This document shows, piece after piece, positions 8,308 through 18,295 of a stretch of DNA of 25,816 nucleotides. Under the pieces are notes generated by a model. That model was not told the DNA's origin and did not search any database. It saw nothing but the letters and a program-made list of their open reading frames with translations. Within the stretch, counting starts at the first letter, position 1. Each line of letters begins with the position of its first letter. Origin of the DNA: Fen-178 sp049516835. Lineage in GTDB: Bacteria; Acidobacteriota; Terriglobia; Bryobacterales; Bryobacteraceae. Location: positions 1 through 25,816 of the forward strand of contig JBEKSR010000072.1 of the NCBI GenBank assembly GCA_049516835.1. Direction: 5' to 3'. A program made the translations under genes and the position numbers.

Positions 8308-9705
8308 ATGAGAATCGCTTCGTGGGCAACCGTCGTTCTGGCGTTCGGGCTGGGGTCGCCTGTGCTTCCGGGTCAGGAAGCGGGGCCGTCCGGCCAAACC
8401 TTCGCGCGGGATCTGTTGCGAGAGTTGGTGGAGATCGATTCCACCTTGGCCTTCGGTTCCACCGCGGCGGCCAAGGCCATGGCGGCGCGTTTTCGTTCCG
8501 CCGGTTTTCCCGAATCCGACATGGTTCTGGCCGGCCCCACGCCGGACAAGCAGAACCTGGTCGTGCGTCTGCACGGAAAAGGAGCGGCCCCGCCGATCCT
8601 CCTGATTGCGCACCTGGACGTGGTCGACGCGCCCAGGGAGGGATGGTCCCCGGGACTCGACCCGTTCCGCTTGACCGAGCGCGACGGCTTCTTCTATGGG
8701 CGCGGAGTCCTCGATATGAAGAACGGCGTAGCGGGGCTCGTCGCCACCTTGATCCGCCTGCGGGCCGAGGGCTTCGTTCCCAGCCGCGACATCGTCGTCG
8801 CGCTCACCGCGGATGAGGAGGGCGGAAATGCCAATGGGGTCTACTGGCTGCTGGCCAATCACCGGGATTGGATCGACGCCGCCTACTGCCTGAACCTGGA
8901 CGCCGGCGGCGGCCAGATCGAGAAAGGCCGCCGTCTCCGCATGACCGTGCAAACGAGCGAGAAAACCAACGTCAGCTTCCAGGCCCAGACGAAGAACCAG
9001 GGAGGCCATAGCTCCCTGCCCGTCAAGGAAAACGCCATCTACCAATTGGCCAAAGGTTTGGCGCGGCTTTCGGAGCGCGACCTCCCGTTCCGCTTCAATG
9101 AGACCACGCGCCTCTACTTCGAGCGCATGGCGGCGATTGAAACCGGCCAGGTGGCAGCCGACATGAAGGCCGTCGCCAAAGACCCGCCGGACCTGGAGGC
9201 CGCCGGGCGCCTCGCGGCCGTCTCGCCATACTACAACGCCATCCTGCGAACCACTTGCGTGGCCACCCGAATCGAGGGCGGGCATGCCAGCAACGCCCTG
9301 CCGCAGACGGCCGCCGCGGTGATCAATTGCCGCTTATTCCCGGGCGATACGGTCGAGTCTGTCCGCGGCGCCCTGACCGAGATCCTGGCCGACCCTGGGA
9401 TAGCCGTGCGGACGATGGCCGCGGGCCGTCCGGCTCCTGCCTCGCCGCTGATACCCGAGGTCATGGGCGCGGTCGAAAAGGTCACCCAGGAGATGTGGCC
9501 CGGCATGCCCGTCTTCCCCGTAATGGACCCCTGGGCCAGCGACTCAATCTCCCTGCGTCGGGCAGGCTTGGCGACTTTCGGAGTGAGCGGCGTGTTCGGC
9601 GAACTGGATGTGGGCAACGCCCACGGCGCCAACGAGCGCATCCCCGTGGATGCGTATTACGACAGCGTCGAGTTTCTATACCGGCTCTTGAAGGCTCTGC
9701 TCTGA
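8308..9705 (+). CDS. Secreted M20-family metallopeptidase/deacylase
   Basis: 465 residues with a hydrophobic leader (1-22), so probably periplasmic or secreted. All zinc ligands of the M20 family are visible: His102 and the helper Asp104 in AHLDVVD, bridging Asp136 in GRGVLDMKNG, catalytic Glu170 and metal ligand Glu171 in TADEEGG, Asp198 in LNLDAGGG, and His439 in GNAHGANERI. The lid/dimerisation insert lies between the two catalytic parts (about 210-330). Such enzymes hydrolyse peptides or N-acyl amino acids; the exact substrate is open. The ATG has a fair ribosome-binding site (GGAAAGG, 8294-8300). It diverges from the glycosyltransferase. Its 3' end lies just before the displaced copy of the nrdJ 3' end, so it was probably convergent with nrdJ before the insertion at 9735-14714. 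Confidence 0.92.
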   Translation: MRIASWATVVLAFGLGSPVLPGQEAGPSGQTFARDLLRELVEIDSTLAFGSTAAAKAMAARFRSAGFPESDMVLAGPTPDKQNLVVRLHGKGAAPPILLIAHLDVVDAPREGWSPGLDPFRLTERDGFFYGRGVLDMKNGVAGLVATLIRLRAEGFVPSRDIVVALTADEEGGNANGVYWLLANHRDWIDAAYCLNLDAGGGQIEKGRRLRMTVQTSEKTNVSFQAQTKNQGGHSSLPVKENAIYQLAKGLARLSERDLPFRFNETTRLYFERMAAIETGQVAADMKAVAKDPPDLEAAGRLAAVSPYYNAILRTTCVATRIEGGHASNALPQTAAAVINCRLFPGDTVESVRGALTEILADPGIAVRTMAAGRPAPASPLIPEVMGAVEKVTQEMWPGMPVFPVMDPWASDSISLRRAGLATFGVSGVFGELDVGNAHGANERIPVDAYYDSVEFLYRLLKALL

Positions 9706-9734
9706 AAAAGGAAAAAGGGGACGCACTACAGTGC

Positions 9735-9890
9735 TTAGCTGCAGCCGCTGGTGCCGCCGCAGTTGCCGCACTTGTAGCAGCTTCCGTTGCGCGTCATGAT
9801 GGAGCCGCACTCGGAACAGAGCGGGCGTCGGCCGCGACGGGCGCAAAAGGCAGCTCCTGCTGCGGGTCGGCCTCGGTGGGGCGAAGATCG
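9735..9890 (-). repeat. Displaced, decayed copy of the nrdJ 3' end (copy A)
   Basis: This 156-bp stretch matches 14558-14714 in the same orientation with six substitutions and one single-base deletion. It still encodes the zinc-ribbon tail of NrdJ on the minus strand (CSECGSIMTRNGSCYKCGNC, then GGTSGCS and a TAA stop), but the deletion at the GCGGGCGTCGG stretch (about 9825) shifts the frame relative to nrdJ, and no upstream gene body joins it. It is thus a gene-end pseudogene and marks the left boundary of the inserted block. Confidence 0.92.
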
Positions 9891-9935
9891 CGGGAGGCGC
9901 CGCCGGACACGGCGTGGTAAGACTACTATTGAGAT

Positions 9936-10136
9936 ATGAGCATCCCTGCACGTTATGAGAACGGGGTCTTCAGGCCGCTGGAGGAAGTGAAGGGCGCGGC
10001 AAGTGGCGAGGTCTACCGCGTGTTCTCGGAAGAGGAACTGCACGGCCTGAGAGACGGGTTGGCGTGGTTGAAGGCAGCCGAGCGCAGCTTTGAGTTCTGG
10101 GACAAGGAAGAGGACGCCGTCTACGACAATGTATAG
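9936..10136 (+). CDS. Antitoxin, DUF104/AF2212-like
   Basis: 66 residues. The opening MSIPARYENGVFRPLEEVKG is characteristic of the DUF104 (AF2212-like) antitoxin family, whose N-terminus forms a short beta unit (x-A-x-Y-E-N-G-V-F-x-P-L). The acidic C-terminal half (EEELHGLRDGL…, ending EEDAVYDNV) would wrap and neutralise the toxin. It overlaps the toxin gene by 8 bp, the usual antitoxin-first order with translational coupling. There is no clear Shine-Dalgarno; a TACTAT hexamer at 9924-9929 lies 6 bp before the ATG and could be a -10 element. It begins 45 bp inside the left repeat of the island. Pairing with a MazF-type toxin makes the call firm. Confidence 0.85.
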   Translation: MSIPARYENGVFRPLEEVKGAASGEVYRVFSEEELHGLRDGLAWLKAAERSFEFWDKEEDAVYDNV

Positions 10137-10464
10137 GCAGGGCGATGTCGTCCTGGTTTCGTTTCCGTTCACCGACCTGACCTCGACAAAGCGAAGACCG
10201 GCGGTGGTTGTTTCACCAGACACGTTCAACGCGCGCAACGAAGACGTCGTACTGGTTGCGGTTACATCGCAGATCGTGCGCGACGCGGCGACGGTGCTCC
10301 TGGGTCAGCGCGATGTGGTGGAAGGCGTGCTGCCCAAAGCCCCGGTCGCGCGACTGGCGAAGATCTTCACGCTGCATTCGAGCTTGGTCGTGAAGCGGTT
10401 GTGCCGTTTGAAGGGCGAGAAAAGAGACGAGGTGCTGCGCGAACTTCGGTCGTTCTTTCGGTAG
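10129..10464 (+). CDS. Type II toxin, PemK/MazF-like endoribonuclease
   Basis: 111 residues from the ATG at 10129; an earlier in-frame start exists at 10090 but lies inside the antitoxin and adds only non-conserved residues. The N-terminus MYRQGDVVLVSFPFTDLTST followed by KRRPAVVVSP is the PemK/MazF beta-barrel signature, including the active-site arginine region before PAVVVS. The second conserved block VAVTSQI has the Thr-Ser common in MazF active sites, and KIFTLHSSLVVKRLCRLKGE is the usual C-terminal strand-helix. MazF-type toxins cut mRNA, often at short specific sequences. Reading frames are intact, unlike the two decayed toxin remnants elsewhere in this window. It is convergent with the kinase gene, with 50 bp between them. 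Confidence 0.9.
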   Translation: MYRQGDVVLVSFPFTDLTSTKRRPAVVVSPDTFNARNEDVVLVAVTSQIVRDAATVLLGQRDVVEGVLPKAPVARLAKIFTLHSSLVVKRLCRLKGEKRDEVLRELRSFFR

Positions 10465-10514
10465 CGCACCGACCTGGGGCTATTCTCAGGCAAAAGTTCG
10501 CTCACTTCCAAGGG

Positions 10515-12449
10515 TTAGGAGCCTATGGATGAAATAATGCTTCCAGCCAAGAACAGCTGCAGATGAGGCACCTGCAAGGACTGCCATGCGGTGAGCACCT
10601 TCGCAGCAATGTAGTGATCCCATGGAAGCCCGTGCGCCTCGAGGACTTCAGCCGCCAAGTTTCTCGCAACTACACACATATTGAGACAAAGTCGGTTTGT
10701 CTTCGAATGTAGAAGGGGCTTGTACTTCGATACGAGTTCCTCATAGGTCAGTCGTTTGATGGACAGGTCGTGCTGGAACGCGGCCAAATCAGCCTCCGCA
10801 CCAAACTGAAAGAACTTCGTCAGGTACACCGACAGCTCAAGCTTCACGAGATCGGAACATGGATGTCCGGGACCGCTGTACGCGTAATCGATCAAGAACC
10901 CTTGCTCTCCCCGAATTAGAATGTTACGAGTGTGAGCATCCCCATGGCAGATCGACTTCCCAGCATTAGCTGCCAGGAGTTGTTCAGCTCGATCACGAAA
11001 CGACAGCGCTCCCTTTCCAAAACCCCAATCAAAGCCCTTTCCTTCCATCGCCTTTAGGTTCGCCAGGTACGGGTTCGCCTTGCAGGAAAAATCCTGGTTG
11101 AAGCAATGCTGCCTATTTAGAGCTGCAAGGCGTTTAGCTGCGTCGGTGAAACCCTTCAGCAAGGAAGTGCCATCGTCGGACGACGTCGGATCTCGCATCT
11201 CCGCGTACCAGTAGTCAGCTAAGCGCTCCTCTAGCGTCGGAGCCGGTTCTTCAGTTTCGGCGCGCGGATCCGGGATCACTCCAAATACGATCAGCGCCGC
11301 GCCAGCATGCAGGTGAACCTCGGGGTTGAGCTCCGGATTGTCTTTGTGAACGAATGTAAGAAACCGCCGCGCCTCGTCTAGAATGGCCTCTTTTCGGTCG
11401 AGCTTGACAACCACGGGTACTTGCAGATCATTCACCTTCACTAATGCCACTCGGGCTCCAGTCTGCCCGCCATGCAGAAACTTGGTTTTCACCTGCGTCA
11501 ATTCGGCACCCGGGTTAAAATTCCGCCGTTTTGCGTATTCGCTCATGGCGGCGCCGAGGAGCTTAAGCTCAAGACCCGACAATTCGCCGGGAATAAAGAG
11601 GCCTTGGGCCTTGCCCTCGCCGAGCCGCTTGCGGCTATTTTGGATACTCGACAGCTCACGCTCCTGAAGAGCGGCGCTGTATTGAAAAGATAGCTGCGTG
11701 ACGTCGGGCGGGGAGGGACGACAACGAGCCTTGGCAATCCACTGGCCTATCTCTACTGTGTCAGCGATAAGACCTTCATCCTGAAACCGCAAAAAGGCAA
11801 ACGTCGAGAACATCGCAAGCTTTGCGATGAGGGTCGTTTGCTCGTCGTGGTTCAATGAAGTTACAAACGAACTTTCAATGAGGAATGCACATATGTCCTC
11901 ATTAGCAGCCAGCATCGTGTCTAATTCGGCGGTCGATTGGCAGCGTAGTGGCACAAACGCAGCACTCTCAAGAAGCTTCTTCGTCGCAGGATTGTCAACG
12001 ACAGACAAAACGATCACATCCGAAAACGGTGCGACGTCGTTGGCGACCTGTGAAGATGGCGGCGTGACCTCGACCTGCACTTCACTCTGGCTACTGCTCA
12101 GATCACTGGCTGTAGTCGATTCCGGTCGGCCGCCGTGCCCGCGTCGGAAAACCTTGCTCCTGAACTCGGGGGGTAACACCTGCGTCAGTGCATTCCGAAG
12201 CACAGCATTCTTCACGTCAGCGCCCGCTTCAGCGATCGCTGAGAACTCCGCTGTACTCGGAGAAAGCCTGGCCAAGACCGACGAAAGGCGGCGCTCTCGC
12301 TCTGCGTTGTCGATGGTCTGTTCGGCCTCGAGCCCTCGGAGCAAGCGAATGACCAACTCCTTGGCCAAGCTGCCGCGGACTAGAGCCAAGCAACTCTCGA
12401 AAGCCAGCTTCGTGCCCAATAGCGCCGCAAGCAGTTCGTCCAAACTCAT
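10515..12449 (-). CDS. Receiver-like/APH-like kinase fusion, partner of the SMC-type ATPase
   Basis: 644 residues, starting at an ATG that overlaps the ATPase stop by 4 bp (ATGA, 12446-12449). Residues about 1-100 are helical and unassigned; 105-140 is a Ser/Thr-rich linker. Residues about 143-245 look like a receiver-type alpha/beta domain (DVIVLSVVDNPATKKLLESA, then CAFLIESSFV), with Glu192 where the phospho-Asp would sit, so probably not phosphorylated there. Residues about 320-600 are an aminoglycoside-phosphotransferase-like kinase: glycine loop LHGGQTGARVALV, ATP-binding Lys349 in VVVKLDR, helix-C Glu359, catalytic loop CHGDAHTRNI with Asp504 and Asn509, and metal-binding Asp521 in FLIDYAYSGPGHP. 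All key residues are present, so it should be active; its target (small molecule or protein) is unknown. The resemblance to APH does not imply antibiotic resistance. Confidence 0.75.
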   Translation of the reverse strand: MSLDELLAALLGTKLAFESCLALVRGSLAKELVIRLLRGLEAEQTIDNAERERRLSSVLARLSPSTAEFSAIAEAGADVKNAVLRNALTQVLPPEFRSKVFRRGHGGRPESTTASDLSSSQSEVQVEVTPPSSQVANDVAPFSDVIVLSVVDNPATKKLLESAAFVPLRCQSTAELDTMLAANEDICAFLIESSFVTSLNHDEQTTLIAKLAMFSTFAFLRFQDEGLIADTVEIGQWIAKARCRPSPPDVTQLSFQYSAALQERELSSIQNSRKRLGEGKAQGLFIPGELSGLELKLLGAAMSEYAKRRNFNPGAELTQVKTKFLHGGQTGARVALVKVNDLQVPVVVKLDRKEAILDEARRFLTFVHKDNPELNPEVHLHAGAALIVFGVIPDPRAETEEPAPTLEERLADYWYAEMRDPTSSDDGTSLLKGFTDAAKRLAALNRQHCFNQDFSCKANPYLANLKAMEGKGFDWGFGKGALSFRDRAEQLLAANAGKSICHGDAHTRNILIRGEQGFLIDYAYSGPGHPCSDLVKLELSVYLTKFFQFGAEADLAAFQHDLSIKRLTYEELVSKYKPLLHSKTNRLCLNMCVVARNLAAEVLEAHGLPWDHYIAAKVLTAWQSLQVPHLQLFLAGSIISSIGS

Positions 12450-14335
12450 TTCAGCAGAGATCCGTACCGCTTTTCTCGATATTCGAAGGCCTCTTTGCCG
12501 CCCTCAAGGAGCTGCAGGATGTCTTCCTTTCTGTCATCCAGCGACCCTATTCGCGGGGGCGCCGCCTTCGTCGGACGATGCATATGCATAACCACGATTT
12601 CCTCCGCCTCACCCAACACCGGAATGTTTGCGTTGTGGGTAACAAAAACGAGTTGTCGTTCGGTCTTAAGCCTCAGGATGTTCTTGACGAGCACCTGGAA
12701 GATGAAGCTGTTATCCAGATCATCCTCGGGTTGATCGACAATGAGGGGACACGAGGAGGTCCGCAGAATCAGCGGCAAGAGAGCCGTGGCGCGTTGCCCT
12801 TCAGATAGCTGTTCAACTGGCTTTGGCTGTCCACTATCAAACATGGTGATCTCAAGGGAATCATCGAATAGTTCCGCTTCAAGATCGTACAGATCGGGAT
12901 GGTCCCGAAGATATGTTAGCACTCTGGTTACTTGGCCAAAATCTCGTTGCAGAAGTGTAGCAACCCGTTGCGCCTCGCCGTCTTCTACGGCTTCCAGGAG
13001 ATCGCTCGGGCTTAAACTCTTTGCCAACTCCTCAGCAATGTTCCCCTGCGTTCGAATTCGTGATCCGGCCAGCAACTCGGAGAGCCGCGCGACGAACGGC
13101 TTTGAGTGTGCAGCCCTCTTAACCGCCAGGAGGACTACATCCCCAAACTCCTGATTGATCTTCTCCGCTTCGCGAACTCGCATCTCAAATATGCCATCCC
13201 GTAATTGCGCGACTCTGGCGCGTGCTGCACGACGGCGCTGCACCAGTTCGTCCCGATCACTTTCAAGCTGCTTGACCTCACGTTCGATTTTCTCCAATTC
13301 AAGCACCCGGTGCCGGAGAGCGTCCTCGCGCTTGAGAGATTCGCTCAGGACTTGTTGCTGCTGTCTGAGTTGATAGTAGGCTTCGTTCTTCTGTTCAAAT
13401 TCGGTCGCTAGTTCTTGAGCGCGTTCCGCAACTGGTATCTGAGCTAGGAGTTGGCGATGGGCGGCAATCGTGTCTACTGCTCGCTCGACCTGATCAAGAA
13501 GGTCGTGCGGTGTGGCCATGTCGATTTTTGAGAGTCCATCGAGGGCCTGCCTGAGTGTCAAAAGCTTGTCTTTGACCGTGCCGACAATCGCCAGATCCAA
13601 AATCACCTTGCGCTGAAGCGATTGAAGTTCCGAAAGTGTCTCGACGACATGTTGGCGCTGCACGTAAAACGAATGTTGTTCTTCGAGGGTGGGAGGTAGC
13701 TCGGGGCGCATGTCCTTGACTTGCCCCAAGTCGGCACGGACTTGGTCGATGTCCCTTATGTCCAGCTTTCGTTTATCGAGGTCGGCGCGGACTGTCCGGA
13801 GCCGAGTCCCAATCGTCTTGAGTTCGGTCACGCTCGCTTCGACATCTCGCCTGATCCGCAAAATCTCGGTTCGGTTCGGCCGATCGATCAGCTGCAGCCT
13901 AAGCTGCGGTTTATCGGCTGAGGCAATCTGCTGAAGTGCATTTTGAGAGTAGATCTCGACATCCTCAAGCAGATCATCACCAAGCGCATCTCGTGTACCG
14001 TTTCGCAGGACACGCGGACCAGTACCGATTTCCCGATCTATCGTGTACTCGACCGACTCACCGTCGTCCTCAACTACAACGGCGCAGCGCACGCTACCCG
14101 CCCCCAGAGTCTTCGTGATCAGCCCATTGGGCTGCGTCAGTTCGGCTACCCTCTCGCGGTCTGAATCGAATGCAAACCTTATCGACTCTACGAGGGTCGA
14201 TTTACAGGTTCCACGCGCCCCGATAATGCAGGTGAGCTGGGGAGCAAAATCAGTTCTACAGCGTTCCAGAAAACCGCTATTCGTCTGAATCGACTGAAGT
14301 CGCACCCTACGCACATTGACCCCCATGCTCGGCAT
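12446..14335 (-). CDS. SMC/RecF-like ABC-type ATPase with long coiled coil
   Basis: 629 residues from the ATG at 14335, chosen because the protein-like part (VNVRRVRLQSIQTNSGF) starts there; ATG at 14326 is equally possible and the open frame runs to 14494 in poor-quality sequence. The head domain is split: Walker A IIGARGTCKSTLVESI (about 38-53) at the N-terminus, and at the C-terminus the ABC signature QLSEGQRATALL (about 509-520), Walker B CPLIVDQPEDDLDN (about 530-542, catalytic Glu537) and the H-loop FVTHNAN (about 564-570). Between them lie about 270 residues of heptad-rich coiled coil (around 180-450). This is the plan of SMC-like ATPases that bind DNA ends or sense damage or phage, such as RecF, RecN, Lamassu LmuB and PARIS AriA. 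It is first in a two-gene operon with the kinase and probably controls it. Confidence 0.82.
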   Translation of the reverse strand: MPSMGVNVRRVRLQSIQTNSGFLERCRTDFAPQLTCIIGARGTCKSTLVESIRFAFDSDRERVAELTQPNGLITKTLGAGSVRCAVVVEDDGESVEYTIDREIGTGPRVLRNGTRDALGDDLLEDVEIYSQNALQQIASADKPQLRLQLIDRPNRTEILRIRRDVEASVTELKTIGTRLRTVRADLDKRKLDIRDIDQVRADLGQVKDMRPELPPTLEEQHSFYVQRQHVVETLSELQSLQRKVILDLAIVGTVKDKLLTLRQALDGLSKIDMATPHDLLDQVERAVDTIAAHRQLLAQIPVAERAQELATEFEQKNEAYYQLRQQQQVLSESLKREDALRHRVLELEKIEREVKQLESDRDELVQRRRAARARVAQLRDGIFEMRVREAEKINQEFGDVVLLAVKRAAHSKPFVARLSELLAGSRIRTQGNIAEELAKSLSPSDLLEAVEDGEAQRVATLLQRDFGQVTRVLTYLRDHPDLYDLEAELFDDSLEITMFDSGQPKPVEQLSEGQRATALLPLILRTSSCPLIVDQPEDDLDNSFIFQVLVKNILRLKTERQLVFVTHNANIPVLGEAEEIVVMHMHRPTKAAPPRIGSLDDRKEDILQLLEGGKEAFEYREKRYGSLLK

Positions 14336-14557
14336 GCTACCCGAGGTGATTCTAAGAACCGGAACTCCTAATTCTGACACCTCTCCTTGGGATGCACAAT
14401 TCCGAGTGGCGTGGACATCCACGCCGGCTGCGCAGCTCCCTGGCTGACGTTGCAGTGTAGATTGACCTGCCCCGCTGGCATCCGCACACCGCAATGAAGC
14501 GTTTCACGCCGCCCTGGCGCCGCCGCTGATACGTGAGTGAACCTCTGAACGGTGCCA
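14336..14557. other. Leader region of the ATPase-kinase operon
   Basis: 222 bp between the nrdJ stop and the ATPase start. On the minus strand it holds a strong Shine-Dalgarno-like AAGGAG near 14388, but no suitable start codon at the right distance. I found no convincing -35/-10 pair, repeat or integrase remnant. The operon is read in the same direction as nrdJ, so read-through from nrdJ is possible. Confidence 0.4.
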
Positions 14558-17386
<2,829 letters not shown>

Positions 17387-17431
17387 GCGCCGGTCCTCCT
17401 GGGGGTTCCTGCTGATAGAATCGCCTTCGTA

Positions 17432-17483
17432 ATAGTGCCCCAATATATAGTGCTACGTCAAGGACTTTATCTATATGAAGTGT
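17432..17483 (-). promoter_or_regulatory. Two NrdR boxes and probable nrdJ promoter
   Basis: Read on the minus strand, GCACTATATATTGGGG (17438-17453) matches the NrdR-box consensus acaCwAtATaTwGtgt at 13 of 16 positions, and ACACTTCATATAGATA (17468-17483) at 11 of 16. They start exactly 30 bp apart, close to three helical turns, the usual arrangement for cooperative NrdR binding. A -35-like TTGACG (17456-17461) lies between the boxes and a -10-like CACTAT (17432-17437) follows after 18 bp, so bound NrdR would cover the promoter. NrdR is known to repress ribonucleotide reductase genes when ATP/dATP levels signal sufficient dNTPs. The boxes are seen; the promoter hexamers are weaker. Confidence 0.75.
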
Positions 17484-17570
17484 GTTAGGGTTACGGGCAC
17501 AGTGTTCTGAAGCGCACAGAACCACTGTCAAGAGGGGATATTTCGGGGGCTTCGAGACCCGTGCGTCCGA

Positions 17571-18014
17571 TCACGCCACACTGGTGACCAGATCGGCCTC
17601 CTGCGCGCGGGCGCGCTCGGGCCGGTAGTCGAAGTGGCACCGCGCGGAAGCGATGACGCGCACCATTTCATCGCGTTCGAAAGGCTGCGCGAGAACGTCG
17701 TAGCCGCCGATGTTCAAGACTTCGGCCCATAGATGTTCGTCGGCGGTGCGGGAGGCGACGATCAGCAGCGGGGGGCGCACCAAACAGCGCAGGTGGCCGA
17801 GCATCTCCTGCCAACTTCCGTCCGGCATGTCGCTCTTGGCGATCACCACCTGGACCGGATGCCGTTTCAGACACTGGGTGGCCGACCGCTGGTCCGGCGC
17901 CTCGAAGAGCCGCCAGCCGTACTCGCGGAAGACCTCCCGTACCAACGAACGTTCGTCTTCAAATCCGCCTACGAACAAGGCGGAAACGAAACACTTATGA
18001 GCCGTATCGTCCAT
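17571..18014 (-). CDS. Stand-alone receiver-domain protein lacking the phospho-acceptor Asp
   Basis: 147 residues from the ATG at 18014, preceded by AAAGGGGG at a good distance; a GTG at 18044 is possible but less supported. The fold pattern is a CheY-like receiver: beta1 SALFVGG, acidic FEDERS, helix, beta3 VQVVIAKSDMPDGSW, beta4 PPLLIVASRT, beta5 YDVLAQPFERDEM. In receivers the phosphorylated Asp lies four residues before the Pro of 'MP'; here that position is Lys60. The conserved Lys before 'PF' is Gln110. Loss of both argues for a pseudo-receiver that signals without phosphorylation, or through protein contacts alone. There is no output domain. It lies upstream of nrdJ on the same strand, 184 bp away, and diverges from the permease gene. 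Confidence 0.8.
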   Translation of the reverse strand: MDDTAHKCFVSALFVGGFEDERSLVREVFREYGWRLFEAPDQRSATQCLKRHPVQVVIAKSDMPDGSWQEMLGHLRCLVRPPLLIVASRTADEHLWAEVLNIGGYDVLAQPFERDEMVRVIASARCHFDYRPERARAQEADLVTSVA

Positions 18015-18266
18015 GGCGTGCGCCCCCTTTGGATAGCTCACCACACCAGAGGTTCACTCGAAACTGGACGAATGACCTACTCGCCCATCCAAAAAAACTT
18101 ACATTCGCAAAGTAGTTCCCGGATGCCAGCGGGATTCTCAGGAAAAATCCGCCGGCCACAAGACTCCCGTGTATCGACTTCGACCGCCTCGTCCCGCAAC
18201 CGGACACCGCGCCCGCCGCCAGCGGCGTAAATTGAAGGAAAAGCACGCTCTTCACCCCCCAAGGTC

Positions 18267-18282
18267 TGGCACGGCGGTTGCA
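18267..18282 (+). promoter_or_regulatory. Sigma-54 (RpoN) -24/-12 promoter of the permease gene
   Basis: TGGCACG (18267-18273), then four bases, then TTGCA (18278-18282) fits the sigma-54 consensus TGGCACG-N4-TTGCW at every defined position, with the required GG-N10-GC spacing. The predicted transcription start, about 12 nt after the -12 element, is near 18293, only 3 nt before the permease ATG. Such promoters need an AAA+ enhancer-binding activator, which is not encoded in this window. A chance match of this quality directly before a gene in the right orientation is unlikely. Confidence 0.8.
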
Positions 18283-18295
18283 GCCAGAATGGTCT

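Noticed and set aside
8056..9285. A 409-codon minus-strand frame opposite the M20 peptidase
   Set aside because: The plus strand has all zinc ligands and a signal peptide; the antisense frame also runs into the glycosyltransferase gene in the wrong frame.
10473..10490. Hairpin between the convergent toxin and kinase genes as a terminator
   Set aside because: The 7-bp stem depends on two G-U pairs and has no U-run; too weak to list.
17387..17570. Cobalamin riboswitch upstream of nrdJ
   Set aside because: I looked for the B12-box core and its stems in this leader and saw none; the space is occupied by NrdR boxes and an imperfect hairpin at about 17500-17526.
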